Origin: Pseudovirgaria hyperparasitica
Lineage: Eukaryota; Ascomycota; Dothideomycetes; Acrospermales; Acrospermaceae
Reading direction: 5' to 3'
Assembly: GCF_010093815.1 (NCBI RefSeq)
Contig: NW_022985550.1
Coordinates: forward strand, 819,074 to 883,073
Length of the DNA stretch: 64,000 bases
The translations under genes and the position numbers were made by a program. A model generated the notes under the pieces. It was not told the DNA's origin, ran no database searches, and worked only from the letters and a program-made list of their open reading frames with translations. This document shows positions 22,801 through 35,608 of this stretch, piece after piece (position 1 is the stretch's first letter; each line of letters starts with the position of its first letter).

Positions 22801-23329
22801 TTCTTCTTCAAGCTTTCCGTCTAGCTACCCGGCTTCTATGTATTCTGCGAGCACTCCAAACACACCAGACTTTCCTAATACGCCACTTTCAACATCCTCA
22901 TTTCCTTCGAATGTCTTCAGCTTTAGCGATGAGATTCCGTGTACCAACAACGATTCAGATCCAGACCAATTCGCCATCATTCCCGCCCCCCTCAAGATTC
23001 TCAAAGTCCTTGTCCAAGAGCTTCTCTCGGCTTCTGGCATGGCTAGCCACCTCGATGGCAGCAATGCACAGGAGGCCGCTGATGATGAAGCTGACGACGA
23101 CGATGGATGGGAAGATGACGACGTTATCGATCTTGGCCTGGGAATGACGAAACAAGACCTTATGGGCTACGACACCGACGCAGCGACTCGCGGAAAGGAC
23201 GATGAGACGCAGACATATCTTCTTCAATTCTTCCAAGGCGCCTCGACGAAGCCTGGATTTGATGACTTGTTCAACGCGTTGACGCCCGAGGAACAACAGA
23301 AGCTGAGGGCTATGAGCTCAGCACAATAG
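19887..23329 (+). CDS. KAP114: Importin-9 / Kap114-type karyopherin beta
   Basis: Nuclear import receptor of HEAT-repeat type; in yeast Kap114 carries TBP and histones H2A-H2B. The importin N-terminal domain is visible in ELQILQSYTNPAFPLSL and IRQSALLTLRAFVLAGW. Exons are 19887-20696, 20744-22527, 22576-22697 and 22959-23329, 1028 residues in all. The third intron is modelled as 22698-22958 (261 nt) because it joins RAKQ to NPDQFAIIPAPLKILKVLVQEL, which fits the family. That 261-nt piece is a multiple of three without stops. If kept, it adds 87 Ser/Pro-rich residues. An acidic stretch (DDEADDDDGWEDDD) near the end is the usual C-terminal acidic loop of Kap114/IPO9. Confidence 0.92.
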
Positions 23330-24550
23330 ACTTTCGATCTTACGACAGTGGAGGATAAAGGTAGAGTCGGATTGAAAGGTCTAGTCGGTGATTAACCATA
23401 GAATTTAGCGCGCATCCTGGGAGATAGTACAAGGCTTCATCAGTGGGAGCGGAAGGTAGACTGAATGCATATACTCTATTTGGAACGCAGCATTCTGTCA
23501 ATAAGACCTCCGCAAGTAGACCGATCTGTATGAGTTAAGGTATGTATGGCTGTTGGTGATGGATGAAATGTATGAGTGTTCACACGCACTATCATATGTA
23601 CAAACACCACTCTCTGTTTTCGAATAATTCCTCTCTCGCTTCAAAACATGAAGTACACATGGCGTCACCGAATACCAGTATCGGTGGCATGATCACAACT
23701 TAGTAGCACAATCAGTAAAGCAGACGCGGTAGACGCAATGACATATTACCTGTATCATGTGATGGTTTAAGGGCAGGAAGTGTGAATGCTTGGCAGTGTG
23801 AATAACCATAAGGAGAGTGACAGAGCGCGCTATTTACGTGGTGTATGTATGTCAAAGGTTTGGGTCATTGTTCATTTGGTCATTAGTCTATGTACGCTGG
23901 TCTACCTACCTACCTTGACTCGTACCTGGTTTTGGAGCTTCGACCTTCGATCGAGGAGGGGTAGGTAGGTCATCACGGTCGACAGGAGGTTACACTACGA
24001 AGCTGGAGAACGAGCCACCGGATTCGACGCATGCATTAGTGAAGAGTAAAATAGATTGCAAGATAGACTGATGGAGCAGTAGTATAAGTCTAATAGCAGT
24101 TTAGCGCGATAGAAGATATTTCATGTTTGGGAGTCTCTCCTTAACAGATCTACACGCTCCCGACGCTCGAGCCCGACGCACAGACCACCAGGCGCTCTCA
24201 ACGAGCAGCTCCACCACCACCAGTTGTGCGAGCGAGCATCCATCCATCGTCGTCACTCTCTCCTGTTCTCTCTCTTCTCCTCTTACACCACACACACTCT
24301 CTCTCTCTCTTCTCATCTTCACACTCCCTCACTCTCTCTCCCTCATCCTTCATCGTCGCCCTCCTTGTCGTTGAGCGTCGTCCCGTCATTCTTCGTCACC
24401 CTCCTTTGCTTCGGTTCCTTCCCAACTATACCTGGGATTCACTTTCCCTACTTCAGTAACAGACCGTGCACGGCAATCGCCCAATATACTCCGACATCCC
24501 ACCCTCAGCTTCTTCCATCGACCTCGATCCATTCAAGTCTCTATCCCAAT
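23330..24550. other. Intergenic region downstream of importin-9
   Basis: No supported gene. It holds CTAC/CTAC-type short runs near 23902 and a CT-rich tract at about 24240-24350, probably part of the SSD1 promoter. Confidence 0.5.
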
Positions 24551-25075
24551 TGACTTGATCGTGGCTTACTCCTCTACTTCATTGCCGCAGTCACGACGTG
24601 TTACCCGCGCAGGTGCAGTGCACTCTTTGATCTGCATCTCCTCCGGCCCCCTCAATAACAATCGCTCCCGTCCGCAACCAGTCTACTCTGAGACTGTAAA
24701 CCTCCAAGCCTTCAAGCCTTCGTCTGCTCCTCACAACGCAACGATCTGCATGAAGCATTGACATCATCATACTTGCGCATCTTCCTCAGCAGATTTCTGT
24801 TAGCGGATTGCATTTGGTCACTTCCTTCACAGCTTACTTTCACCCACTGTTGATCAGTCCAAGGTCCGTAACACCCTTGGTGAGCACCAATCAACCCATA
24901 TTGATTGGCCATCTTGCCATGGACATCACTAACTGGCTGTTGCTCTTCATAGTGTTCTGTCGAGACTTTGGTCTTCTTCCGACATACCTACCTACCTACC
25001 TACGTCATACGTATATATCATCGTATATCAGTGTTAAAGAGTCGAGACCTGTAATTCTCCTGTCAAACCTTTATC
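24551..25075 (+). promoter_or_regulatory. Probable long SSD1 mRNA leader with upstream ATGs
   Basis: The 500 bp before the SSD1 start contain several upstream ATGs. One opens at about 24942 (MDITNWLLLF...) in a frame that runs on past the SSD1 ATG at 25076. Pyrimidine-rich stretches and a CCTA repeat (24983-25001) are present. The transcript start is not known, so it is uncertain whether these ATGs are in the mRNA. Confidence 0.4.
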
Positions 25076-28000
25076 ATGGATCAACAAGGACATACTGGTC
25101 CGCAAGGACCGGCAGGACGTAGACTGCACATTGCACATCGCCGCAGCCCTTCTGAGCTGACTCCTCTTATGAGTAAGTCCATACCTGACATTGCATTCGA
25201 GATACTGGATTACTGACAACATTTTTCAGTGGAACAACTCGCTCTTGCACAACAGATTGAAGCTCTTCAGGTGCAGCAGCAGCAGATCGCCGCAACTCAT
25301 CAGCAGTATCTCAACATGGGCATGATTCCAAACCAGCAACATATGCAAGGTGGCCAATACCAGATGCAAGGACAAATGGCCAATGTATCGCCCCATACGA
25401 ACCAGTTTCAATTTCCACAACAGATGCAACAGCAAATGTCTGTGTCATTGAACACGCCCTCGCAGCCGTCTGCTCACAGACGCAACCAGTCCGCCTTACC
25501 CAATGTTGGTATGGGTCCCCCACCAGCTCCGTCCTCGGGTGCCTCTGGATTCCAGGATTACAACAATTCGCAGCCGCAAGGTCGTGAGAATGTAAACCCA
25601 CGTGGCCGTGGCCAGGGTCCTCCGGGATCTGGCCATACACGTCGCCATTCGCTAGCCTTACCTGAGGCCAAAAAGGCTGCGGAATTGGCTGAACAGAAAA
25701 GAAAGACATCTGGCTTTCAATTTCCTATTCCAGGAGCCACTGGCACTTCCACAACCTCGAGCAACCGAGACGCCAGCCCTGTCGGAGCTCCAACAGGCGA
25801 GCAGCCTCCAGCGGCAGGCCGTGCTCAGCGCGGCGGCCACGGTCGCAGCCAGAGCATGGCCGTAGGGGGTGGACGCGGCTCTGGACAAGGAGGTCGCGGG
25901 GGTCCTGCATTCCAATTTCCCGCCCAACCTGACAACTCAGCTCAATCGGACTTCCAGCGCCGAGGCAGTGGGCATGGCCGAGCTTCTTCTCGCAACTTTG
26001 ACGGGAATTGGAGGCAGCCTAACAACCAGCAGCAGCAGCAACCGCAAGACCAGCAGAATAGCAACATGGGTAACTTCAACTTGAATCAGTCAGCAGGTGC
26101 CGCGCCCTTCCAGCCTGGACACCGCGCCCGTGGATCCATGAATCAATCCATTGGCTCCATCGGCAATTTCCAGTATCCTCAACAGCCGCAACTTGTGCAG
26201 CTCCCCCAGGGCCAGATGCTCGTTCCTCCTCAGATGTATGGACAGAACATTAATCCCCTGCAGATTGCTCACCTTCAGGCCCTCCAGGCTGCACAAATGA
26301 ATGGCCAGATGGGTGGCTTACAAGCTAGCCAGCATGCTCAGCCTCAAATGTCTCTTCAGCAGCAGCAACAACAGCAACGCAAGACGCTCTTTACACCCTA
26401 CCTGCCTCAGGCCTCTCTGCCAACTTTACTGTCGGAGGGCCAGCTTGTTTCCGGTATCCTACGTGTCAATAAGAAGAACCGCAGCGATGCTTACGTTACG
26501 ACGACCGATTTGGATGCAGACATTTTCATCTGTGGTAGCAAGGACCGTAATCGTGCTCTCGAAGGAGACTTCGTAGCTGTTGAGCTCCTGGATGTCGATG
26601 AAGTATGGGGCCAGAAGCGCGAGAAAGAAGAGAAAAAGAAGCGCAAGGACAACTCGGATACTCGTGGCGGTAGTATGGCAGTCAATGATGCTACTACGCA
26701 GCCTGAATCTAGCCAGTCTGGCGGAGACGGTTCTCTCCGTCGTCGTGGTAGCCTGCGACAACGTCCTACGCAAAAGAAGAACGATGATGTTGAAGTCGAA
26801 GGACAAAGCTTACTGCTTATGGAGGAAGAAGAGATTAACGATGAGCAGAAGCCACTCTATGCCGGTCACATTGTTGCCGTCGTAGAGCGTGTCGCAGGCC
26901 AGATGTTCTCGGGTACTCTCGGACTTCTTCGTCCCAGCAGCCAGGCCACCAAAGAGAAGCAGGAGGCCGAACGTCAAGCCCGCGAAGGGAACCACGGACG
27001 TCATCAAAATGAGCGACAGCAAGAGAAACCCAAAATTGTGTGGTTCAAGCCAACAGACAAGCGCGTGCCCCTGATTGCCATTCCAACTGAACAGGCACCC
27101 CGAGACTTCGTTGAGAAGCACCAAGACTACGCCAATCGCATTTTCGTGGCTTGCATCAAGCGTTGGCCAATTACATCCCTTCATCCATTCGGAACGCTGG
27201 TTGAGCAGCTTGGCGAAATGGGCGATTTGAGAGTAGAGACTGATGCTCTGCTACGTGACAACAACTTTGGCCCTGACGACTTCTCGGATGCTGTACTCAA
27301 GAATGTCGGTTTTGATGATTGGTCCGTCGCGAATGACGGCGAGCGAGGTCTTGAAAATCGCCGTGATTTCCGAGAGGAAGAGACTTTCACAATCGATCCG
27401 AATGGTAGCAAAGAGCTGGATAATGCCATTCATGTCAAGACTCTTGCCGATGGTCATATTGAAGTCGGTATCCATGTTGCCGACGTGGCCCATTTCATCA
27501 AGCCAAACTCCTTGGTCGACCGCGAGGCTAAGAAGAGAGGTACCGCTGTCTACTTGATGAACAGAGCTGTCAATATGCTACCGCCTAAGCTGGCTACCGA
27601 CATATGCTGTTTAAGCCCTGGCGAAGAAAGATACACTGTCAGTGTGGTCTTCAAGATCCAGAAGGACACTGGAAATGTCATCGATGACGAGACCTGGGTT
27701 GGCAAAGCTGTTATCAAGAGCTCTGGGAAATTGACGTACGATGAGGTCGACAAGATCATTGGAGGACGCGGCGACTCTGGATTGGCGGAATCGAGAGTGC
27801 AAGCCATCAAAATGCTCTACCAGATTACTGAACGGTTCCGCCAGGCTCGCTTTGGCAACCGGTCTCCTGACATCCCACCTCTACGCCTCTTGTACCAATT
27901 GGACGACGAGAATGTTCCTGTAGAACAGAACATCTTTGACTCGTCCCCAGCTCATGAATTGATAGAAGAGATCAGCCACAAGACCAACGCCTTTGTTGCC

Positions 28001-29277
28001 AAAAAGCTTCTAGCAGGTCTTCCAGAGAAGGCTTTCCTCAGACGTCAACTCTCGCCAAACCCCAGGAGATTGCAGACCTTTGCTGATCGTATGAACGCCA
28101 TTGGCTACGACATTGACACAACAAGCAGTGGCACTCTACAAAACAGCCTGTTCGCCATCGACGAGGACGATCTTCGCAAAGGCATGGAAACCTTACTTGT
28201 CAAATCAATGTCACGTGCCAAGTACTACGTCGCTGGACGTGTACCAGAGGATCAGCAAGCACACTACGCGCTAAACCTTCCAGTGTACACTCATTTTACG
28301 AACCCATCTCGCCGTTATGCTGACATCGTCGTCCATCGCCAGCTCGAGGCAATTCTCTCCGAAGGCGCGACTGAGTTCCAGGAGGACGCAGATACACTTG
28401 CCAAAATTGCAGAAGCTGCGAACACCAAGAAGGACTCGGCCCATGCCGCCCAGGAACAAAGTGTACATATCGAGTCGTGCCGCCGTATGGACAAGCTCCG
28501 TCAAGAGGCTGGTGGTGATTTGATCAGTGAAGGTGTGGTGCTTTGCGTGTACGAATCTGCGTTTGATGTCCTGATTCCCGAGTTTGGCTTTGAGAAACGT
28601 GTCCACTGCGATCAGCTACCGCTCAAGAAGGCCGAGTTTGACAAGAACAAGCGCCTTCTCGAGCTTTACTGGGAGAAAGGTGTGCCGTCTTCCGCCTATG
28701 TTCCTGAGGATGAGCGCCCCAAGCCTGGCAACTCTCGGTCGGCCCAAGCTGTAGCTGCCGCTCGTGACGCAGAAGCAGCTAAACAGCGCGCGAAAGAGCA
28801 CGAGGAGGCCCAGCGGCGACAAATGGACACTGGTACCATGTCGACAGATGATGTTGATGCGCTTTTCGATGATGACGATGATGCGTCAGAGATTACAGAG
28901 ATGACTGCGGGAGTCTCTTTGAGTGCTGCAGATCGTCCAACCCAGAGCATGCCGCCTTCACCAACCAGGGGCAGCCTCGAATCCGGCCAAGCACCTCATC
29001 GCACCAATTCCGATTCTCGCCTTGCGCAGAGTGCTACTGATGCCCCCGAGACACAGTTGACGAACAAGGAGAAGTATCTCAAATTGTTCTCGCTTAGAGA
29101 AGTAGATGGCGATTATATCCAGGACGTGAGAGAGATGACACGCGTACCGGTTATCCTAAAGACGGACCTCAGCAAGAGTCCCCCGTAAGTTTTTGCATGA
29201 TTAGGCCAGGGCCACTAAAGATGCTAAATGTGTACAGATGCCTGACCATACGCTCTATGAATCCCTACGCTCTCTGA
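25076..29277 (+). CDS. SSD1: SSD1/Sts5-type RNA-binding protein with degenerate RNase II (RNB) domain
   Basis: Translational repressor that binds mRNAs for cell-wall and polarity proteins and acts downstream of Orb6/Cbk1 kinases in yeasts. Exons 25076-25172, 25230-29184 and 29238-29277 encode 1363 residues. The first exon carries RRLHIAHRRSPSELTPLM and the last SMNPYAL. Both are hallmark ends of the family and were recovered only through the 57-nt and 53-nt introns. The N-terminal 450 residues are Gln/Asn/Gly-rich and disordered, with HRRNQS and HTRRHS sites resembling NDR-kinase targets (HxRxxS). Cold-shock folds follow, then the RNB domain from about residue 740. Its active-site segment reads IDPNGSKELDNA, where active enzymes have four Asp; two are replaced (E and N), in keeping with loss of nuclease activity. 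Confidence 0.96.
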
Positions 29278-30829
29278 GAGGACAAGCCATACTACCAATC
29301 GTCAGCCACGGTTGCTTTGTATTTTCCATCATTCCTGACAGCATAGCTCGCCACTCTTTCGAGCTATGCGGGCTAGTAAGCACGAATCTTTCAGCAGAAA
29401 TCATAAGCTTAGCGGTCCAAATTGTGCCGCGTCCAATCATTACAACTATAACGACCTGAGGAGTCGTGTGACGGTCCTGGGCTGAGCACCAAATGGTCCG
29501 TTGTCAACGTTGACAAACGGCACCAGGCGAAGCAATACGTTCAGCGTGTAGGCGGGTGGAAAGAGAGGAGAGAAAAGTCGAGAATCCTGAGCGCTAGATG
29601 AGTCAGTACATGATATTGCTATGTACCATTGACCAGCGAGAGCGGTAAAGTGGATGATGGTCTTGAGACATGACATAGCTTATTAGAATTACGTGTAATT
29701 TCCTTCCTAGCAGTAGTAATAAAGGTTTAGTATGAAGATAGCGAGCACCTGGTCGCTTGTGTCCTGGACAGGCATGTTCTTTCAGCCGTAGCCGTCCCTA
29801 TATGATCACATGGAGACCGAGCTGCACAACACCACAGGATCTTCGGTGAGAAGATTAAAGGGCATCCAGCGGCAAAAGCGTTTGGGTATTTGACAAGTTA
29901 ACTTGGCAGCCGTAAACCCGGGGCTCAGTGAACTGGTCAGCCACTGTTCGCGGTCGGTTACACTGGGATTGGGATCCAGAAACCCATACTATACTTCACA
30001 CCAAAGTTTTTGACGCCCTGTCTCGAAAGCGGATGATATTGTCTCCTTTGACTGCCACTGATTTGTTTATTCAATTATTGAGCTTGGCTGATGGCACATA
30101 ATGTAGAAGTTGGGACTGTGTAGCATCTAGTAGTATCAATACTCCTCTTCCGCCCCTCGGAAAGCTCAGCACCCGGAAGAAAAGCGACAAGAGGTTCATT
30201 AGCGATGGACAATGCCTTGTAACGGATGTACCATGTTCCTCTGCTGTCCAGCGCTGGTGGGTGGGGCTTTGTTGCTGACGCGGGTATGAAGATGCGACGT
30301 TGAAGCTGCTCGGGTTTCAAGTTCTGGCTATCGCGTCTCATCGGCCCTGACCTGCAACACCACGGCCTTCATCATCACCATCGTGTACAACCAGTTTCGA
30401 CACAACCGTTCGGAAGGAGTGTGCTATCTAATTGCACGTAGTAGTACTTCGCCTCCTCCGTGCCCAAGGCGGGTCTTTTTTTTCTGGCACTCGGTCGACT
30501 CCTGAAGGTTGGATACTGTGTGGCGTCCAAACCTGTCTCAGGTTCAGCATTGGGCTCTCTGGTCAGTGTAGTATAAGGTGGACAGCTCGTTCCCTCATCG
30601 GACATGCGTTCCTTTCTTGATTCTTTCTTGTTGCAGTCAACAGATCATTAGTTCGCAGCTGACTCCTTCTCTTCTCGCTTTTCTGTTCACTTTAATTAAT
30701 CATCACATTCATTCTTTCGGCTTTCGATAGTCCCTGGTCGGACATCTGTACACTCTTTCACAGCAGATCTAATACGATTAACTTGTGTATCATCCTCTCA
30801 CAAAGTACCTCTCTGCTCAGTTCGCCAGA
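29278..30829. other. Intergenic region between SSD1 and the Rds1-like gene
   Basis: 1.55 kb with ORFs under 90 codons on either strand, none with recognisable features. No RNA gene seen. Confidence 0.5.
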
Positions 30830-31896
30830 ATGCCGTCTTTCAAGCAAGCTCTGAAGTGGATCTTCGTCCTTGGACCTGTCGTCACCCATGCCCTTCCGGT
30901 CAAGGAGGCTAGGCAGGAGTCTGGCGCCCCCAGTGGGGGACTCTCAGATATTGATATTCTTAATTTGTGAGCACCGTCGTTCAAGACACTGAAGCAAAGG
31001 CTAACAGTGTGTGTAGTGCGTTGACTGCCGAGCACCTTGAATCGGAATTCTACAGACAAGGCTTTGCCAAATTTCCCGACAGCGACTTCATGGCATTGGG
31101 CCTCAGTGCAGCCAGCATCGCCTCTCTAAAGATGGTCGGCCAGACCGAAGCAACACACGTATCGTTCCTCACCTCTGCAATCGCCGCCGCGGGAGCCCAA
31201 CCGGTGCAACAATGCACCTACAACTTCGGCTTCACTGACGCAGCGACAATGGTAGCTACCGCGAAAGTCCTAGAAGCCATCGGAGTATCCGCGTAAGTTT
31301 GCACAAACAAGGACTTGTTCAGTTCAGAACGGACATTGAGCTCAATTCCACACAGTTATCTCGGCGCCGCACCCCTGATCAACTCTTCCGCCATCCTCGG
31401 CCAAGCAGCCACCATCGCAACAGTCGAAGCCCGTCACCAAACCTTCATCCGCTCAGCCGCATCCAAGGAGCCCATCCCCGCCGCATTCGACACGCCTCTC
31501 CAGCCACGCGCTGTCTTCACCCTCGCCGCCCCATTCATCCAATCGTGCCCGCCCGGCTCCAATCTTGCCATTACACCGTTCCCGTCCATTGCGCTGCAGA
31601 ACCCGGCTGCTGCGATCCCGGGCAACGATCTCATCTTGGCCGACGCAAACCAGCCTGGCGGTGCGCAGTTCTGTGCTTTTGCCGCTCCGGGCGGAGCGCA
31701 GTTTGCGCCGTTGACGGGCGGGAAGTGTACGGTGCCGCAGGGCCTGCAGGGCGAGGTGTATATGATGGTTACGAAGTCGCAGTCGATTGAGGACTCGGAG
31801 ATTCTTGCTGGGTGAGTTTTCTGTTTTCACTTCATAGCTGTGCGAGTACCTTTTGACTAATGCGAACTTAGACCTGCCGTCCTGTCGCCGTCATAG
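30830..31896 (+). CDS. Secreted ferritin-fold protein, Rds1-like
   Basis: Family of fungal stress- and nutrient-responsive proteins (Rds1 of fission yeast) with a ferritin-like four-helix domain; the biochemical role is unclear. Four exons (30830-30966, 31017-31292, 31356-31811, 31872-31896) give 297 residues. A signal peptide is visible (LKWIFVLGPVVTHALP). The ferritin-like region begins with LTAEHLESEFYRQGFAKF and continues through GQTEATHVSFLTSAI and VEARHQTFIRSA, with Glu/His pairs spaced as in the fold. Introns of 50, 63 and 60 nt have standard signals. The gene lies 1.3 kb upstream of the monooxygenase, on the same strand. Confidence 0.88.
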
Positions 31897-33198
31897 TCCC
31901 TTGGTGTTACATTTTCATTATTCAGGCATGCATCGTGCTGATGGGTTTTTACTTGACGTGTGTATAGGGTAGTGAGTGTTATCCGGAGATGGAAGGAGTC
32001 GGTAATATAGGAATATACTATTCTAGAGTTCGACGGAGCGGAGATGATGGGATTTATCCTGGGCAATCGATCGATCGGATGTATGGATGAAGGATGCCTG
32101 CCCTGCCCATCACGTATATATCACTACTATAACTTGTCTTTACCTCTTGATGCTTCGAGAGAACAAAAAGTTGCCGATACGTGGTATGTTTTCCTGTCTT
32201 GAGCCCAATATACATTGCTAGAATTGGCTTTGGAGTAACACTCTGACTTCATGTTGGTATAGACTTGCGCGATTTTGAATGTGTTGGTTGCATGGGGGAT
32301 TTGATGTCTGCGACGGTGGAGGTGGATCTTGTTTCACTCAGTCCTCATTACTCCTAACGTGGGGCTGCCTACTGTACATATATCAAATCGGCGCGCTTTG
32401 ACATCCTGGAATGCGTTGTTGTGATGCTCCGGTTTGGTGACCTCCCTCGGTTGTTTGGATACTGTCATGTTGTGTCAATCAATATGAGAATGCTGTTTGC
32501 ATGTACTGTGCTGAGCGTTCTTTTGTGCAATTGGATGGGGTCATCTATATCGATGTCTTCTGGACAGGGATGAGGTCACAGGTGAGATCTGATGGATGGA
32601 GTCGCCGACGATGGATCTGTGGGGACACAATGCCGATGTTAGCGCGAGGATTCAGATATATGAATTGCATCCCGTGCGTATGGATTGAGTATGTGATGTA
32701 TGCGTTATTTGGTAGAAGGGTGCTGAGATGAGGCGTACATGGAGTGAGATGGCTACTAAAATATCATCACAAATCACCATGATAATCTTACAATAATAAT
32801 AGTCCACCTGCAGTGCAGGCTGCATGCACATTGTTCCCGTCTCCACATCCCCGCAAGCGTTACCGAAAGTAGTAATGGAAGCGAACCGAGGCATGGATGT
32901 GAATCCCGGTATCTGCACCCGCAAGCTAATACCCCCTTTGCAGTTCGAAGTGGATACCGCCCCCAAGAACCGACTCTACGATGGCGGGCTTGGGTCCACG
33001 AGCTGTCGGCGAACCATGTGCTAACGGTGTTGCGGACGTGACGCCGTGACGCGCTAATGGACCATATGTAGACATCGCTCGCTTTTAGGCTGCTTTGTCA
33101 CCGTCTTCCGTTCAACTTCTCCCGTCTCTTTCCCTCAGCCTCAGGGAAGTCGATTCACTTCAGTCAGTCAGTAAACCTCACGTCTGCCCGCCTTGAAA
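31897..33198. other. Intergenic region upstream of the monooxygenase
   Basis: 1.3 kb, AT-richer than the flanking genes. ORFs are short, and no gene or RNA is recognised. Confidence 0.5.
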
Positions 33199-35236
33199 AT
33201 GACGCTCAAGGGAACGAATCCAGAGACTATACATAGGGTCAATGGCTATGGCAAGGATAGCTACACCTATATTCCCGTCGTTGTGGTCGGTGGTGGCGAG
33301 AGTGGTATTGCGATGGGCTGTAGGCTGAAGCAGAAGCTGGGATTCGACCAGTTCCGCATCTACGATCGGCAGAGTGGTGTTGGAGGTACCTGGTGGATCA
33401 ATCGGTATCCGGGCGTGGCTTGCGACATGTAAGTTCTGCAAATACATGCCTGGAAGAACAAAGGAGGCAGACGAGAGAGTCGATGCTGACAGCGTGGTAC
33501 GCACAAAAGTCCGTCCATTCTATACTCTTTCTCCTTCGCGCAGAACCCGAATTGGACTTCCTTCTTTCCCCCGGGCCCGGAGATGCAGCGGTATCTTGGA
33601 GACGTGTGCGCCAAGTTTCAGATCGAGGACAAGATACAGTGCAACGTGGATGTGGAGTACTGCAGGTGGCTGGAGGAAGAGAAGCTCTGGGAGGTTGAGC
33701 TGAAGCACCTCGTCCCCGGCGTGGGCGATTTGGGCGCCAAGGCAAGACAAGCGCTCATTGATCGGGACGGTCCTCAGGCAGTTGTGGTTGGGCGTGAGAC
33801 TGTTCGCTGCAAGGTTCTTGTCAGTGCCGTTGGAGGACTGGTGGAGCCGCGATCGTGGCCTGAGAATATCCCCGGCATTGAGGACTTCAAGGGCCCGGTC
33901 TTCCATTCGGCACGATGGGAAGAGCACCACGACTTCAAGGATAAGGATATCATTGTTATGGGCACGGGATGTAGCGCGGCGCAGCTGGTCCCCAAGCTCA
34001 CGAAGGAGCCCTATAATGCGAAGAGCGTCACTCAGCTCATGAGGAGTCCTCCCTGGGTCAGTCCCCGCACTGTGCCTCCGGGCGGCAACGAGGCCTTCGC
34101 AAAGTACGCGCCGAAGCTGTTCAATAACGTGCCGGGACTACAGAACGCCCTGCGGAAGGTTGTAGCTGCCGTAGTAGAGTATGACTTCCGGTACTTCCGC
34201 GGAGACGACTTCGCGGCAAAAGAGCGAGCGAGGTATGAGGAGAGACTGCGACGGCACATCAAGAAGACGACTCCGGAGAAGTATCACGAGATCTTGACGC
34301 CGAATTACGGTGTTGGGTGTAAGAGGAGGATTTTCGACGCGACCTGGTACCCGGGTCTGAATGATCCCAAGATTGAAGTGACGACGCAGCCCCTGACACA
34401 TGTGCACGAGCATACTGTTACTATCGGGCCTGGCCGGACTTATCCTGATCCCAAGGACACCTCATCGAAGGCTCCGATGGATAAGAAGGAGATTCCGGCT
34501 GATATGATTATCATGGCGAACGGCTTCGATACAACAGTCTGGCTTCATCCGTTGGTCGTAAAGGGGCGCAACGGAGTCGATCTTCTACAGCAGATGCAAG
34601 ATCGCGGTGGCCCACAACTATACCAAGGCACAGCCATGGACGAATTCCCCAACTTCTTTGCCATTTTCGGACCAAACAGTAAGTTTCCACAAAATAGATG
34701 GATTTCGGCGCACGCTAACATGAAATCTAGCCGCGACGGGTCACACTTCTGTCATTCTGGCCACGGAAAACATGGTAAACTACAGCTTAAAGTTCATCAA
34801 GGGCATCCTCAACGGCGACATCGAGCAAGCCGAGATCAAGAAAGAGGCCGAAATCGACTACACGACGAAACTGCAGAAGAAGCTGAAGACGATGGTGTGG
34901 CAGTCAGGGGGATGCCATAGCTGGTACTTCATGGAGAACGGATGGAACCCGACGGTGTACCCTTGGTCGCAGATACGGTTCACGTACCGCTGCATGTTTC
35001 CGAGATGGCGCGACTGGAACATCAAGTACACGACCAAGGGACTGTGGAAGCTGAGACTGCAGGCCATCTTCAGGCTTCTGGCGATTACAAGCACGATTGC
35101 TGTGCTGCTCAAGATGCGAAGTATGGGCTTGGATAGTTTGGAGAGTATCAAGTCAGTGGCTGGGTTTGCCCTGCAGATGGGGGTCGCACGCGGGATATCT
35201 TCCTTGAAGTCAGTACAAGCCTCCCTGCAGGCTTGA
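33199..35236 (+). CDS. Flavin-binding Baeyer-Villiger-type monooxygenase
   Basis: FAD/NADPH enzyme expected to insert one oxygen atom into a ketone or similar substrate; the real substrate is unknown. Exons 33199-33428, 33510-34678 and 34731-35236 give 634 residues. The FAD-binding Rossmann motif is VVVVGGGESG near residue 30, followed by GVGGTWWINRYPGVACD. The Baeyer-Villiger fingerprint FxGxxxHxxxW is exact in FKGPVFHSARW (about residues 203-213). The NADPH Rossmann motif GTGCSAAQL follows, and an ATG-type motif (MANGFDT) comes later. The C-terminal 60 residues contain a hydrophobic stretch (LLAITSTIAVLL) that may bind membrane. Introns are 81 and 52 nt. The Zn2Cys6 regulator gene starts 370 bp downstream in the same direction. 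Confidence 0.93.
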
Positions 35237-35608
35237 AAGATGACGGTTAGAGAGCCGAGGAAGCGTTCATGATGCCTGTGTAGATGCACATAGAGTAGTA
35301 TGACTGTAGTAAAACATATAATGCGATGAATCATACCAGTTTCAGACGGCCAATTACTCCCTCGACACTTTTGACTGATTATCCCTACTTAGTTTCCCCG
35401 CAGTCTGCAACCAGAACGAGACAATCCGGCCCAGCAAGGGATCTCTTAGCGGCGTCCGCATGCGCATGCACACCTCCAGACTCATCATGGTTTAGAGGTA
35501 ATCTTCTCCCTTGTCATTCGATCCTCTGCTCTCATTTCTCTTCTATACATCCTACTCGCACTGGTTGGCACACTCGTGCTCAGCGTCGTCGACGCCCTGT
35601 CTTGCACA
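35237..35608. other. Intergenic region, monooxygenase to Zn2Cys6 regulator
   Basis: 372 bp holding the monooxygenase 3' end and the regulator promoter. No gene seen. Confidence 0.5.

Noticed and set aside
28271-28606. Minus-strand ORFs inside SSD1 and importin-9
   Set aside because: They are shadows of long, well-supported genes.
33160-33200. Possible tRNA-like boxes in intergenic DNA
   Set aside because: No A box/B box pair with a cloverleaf could be found here or in the other intergenic regions checked by eye.
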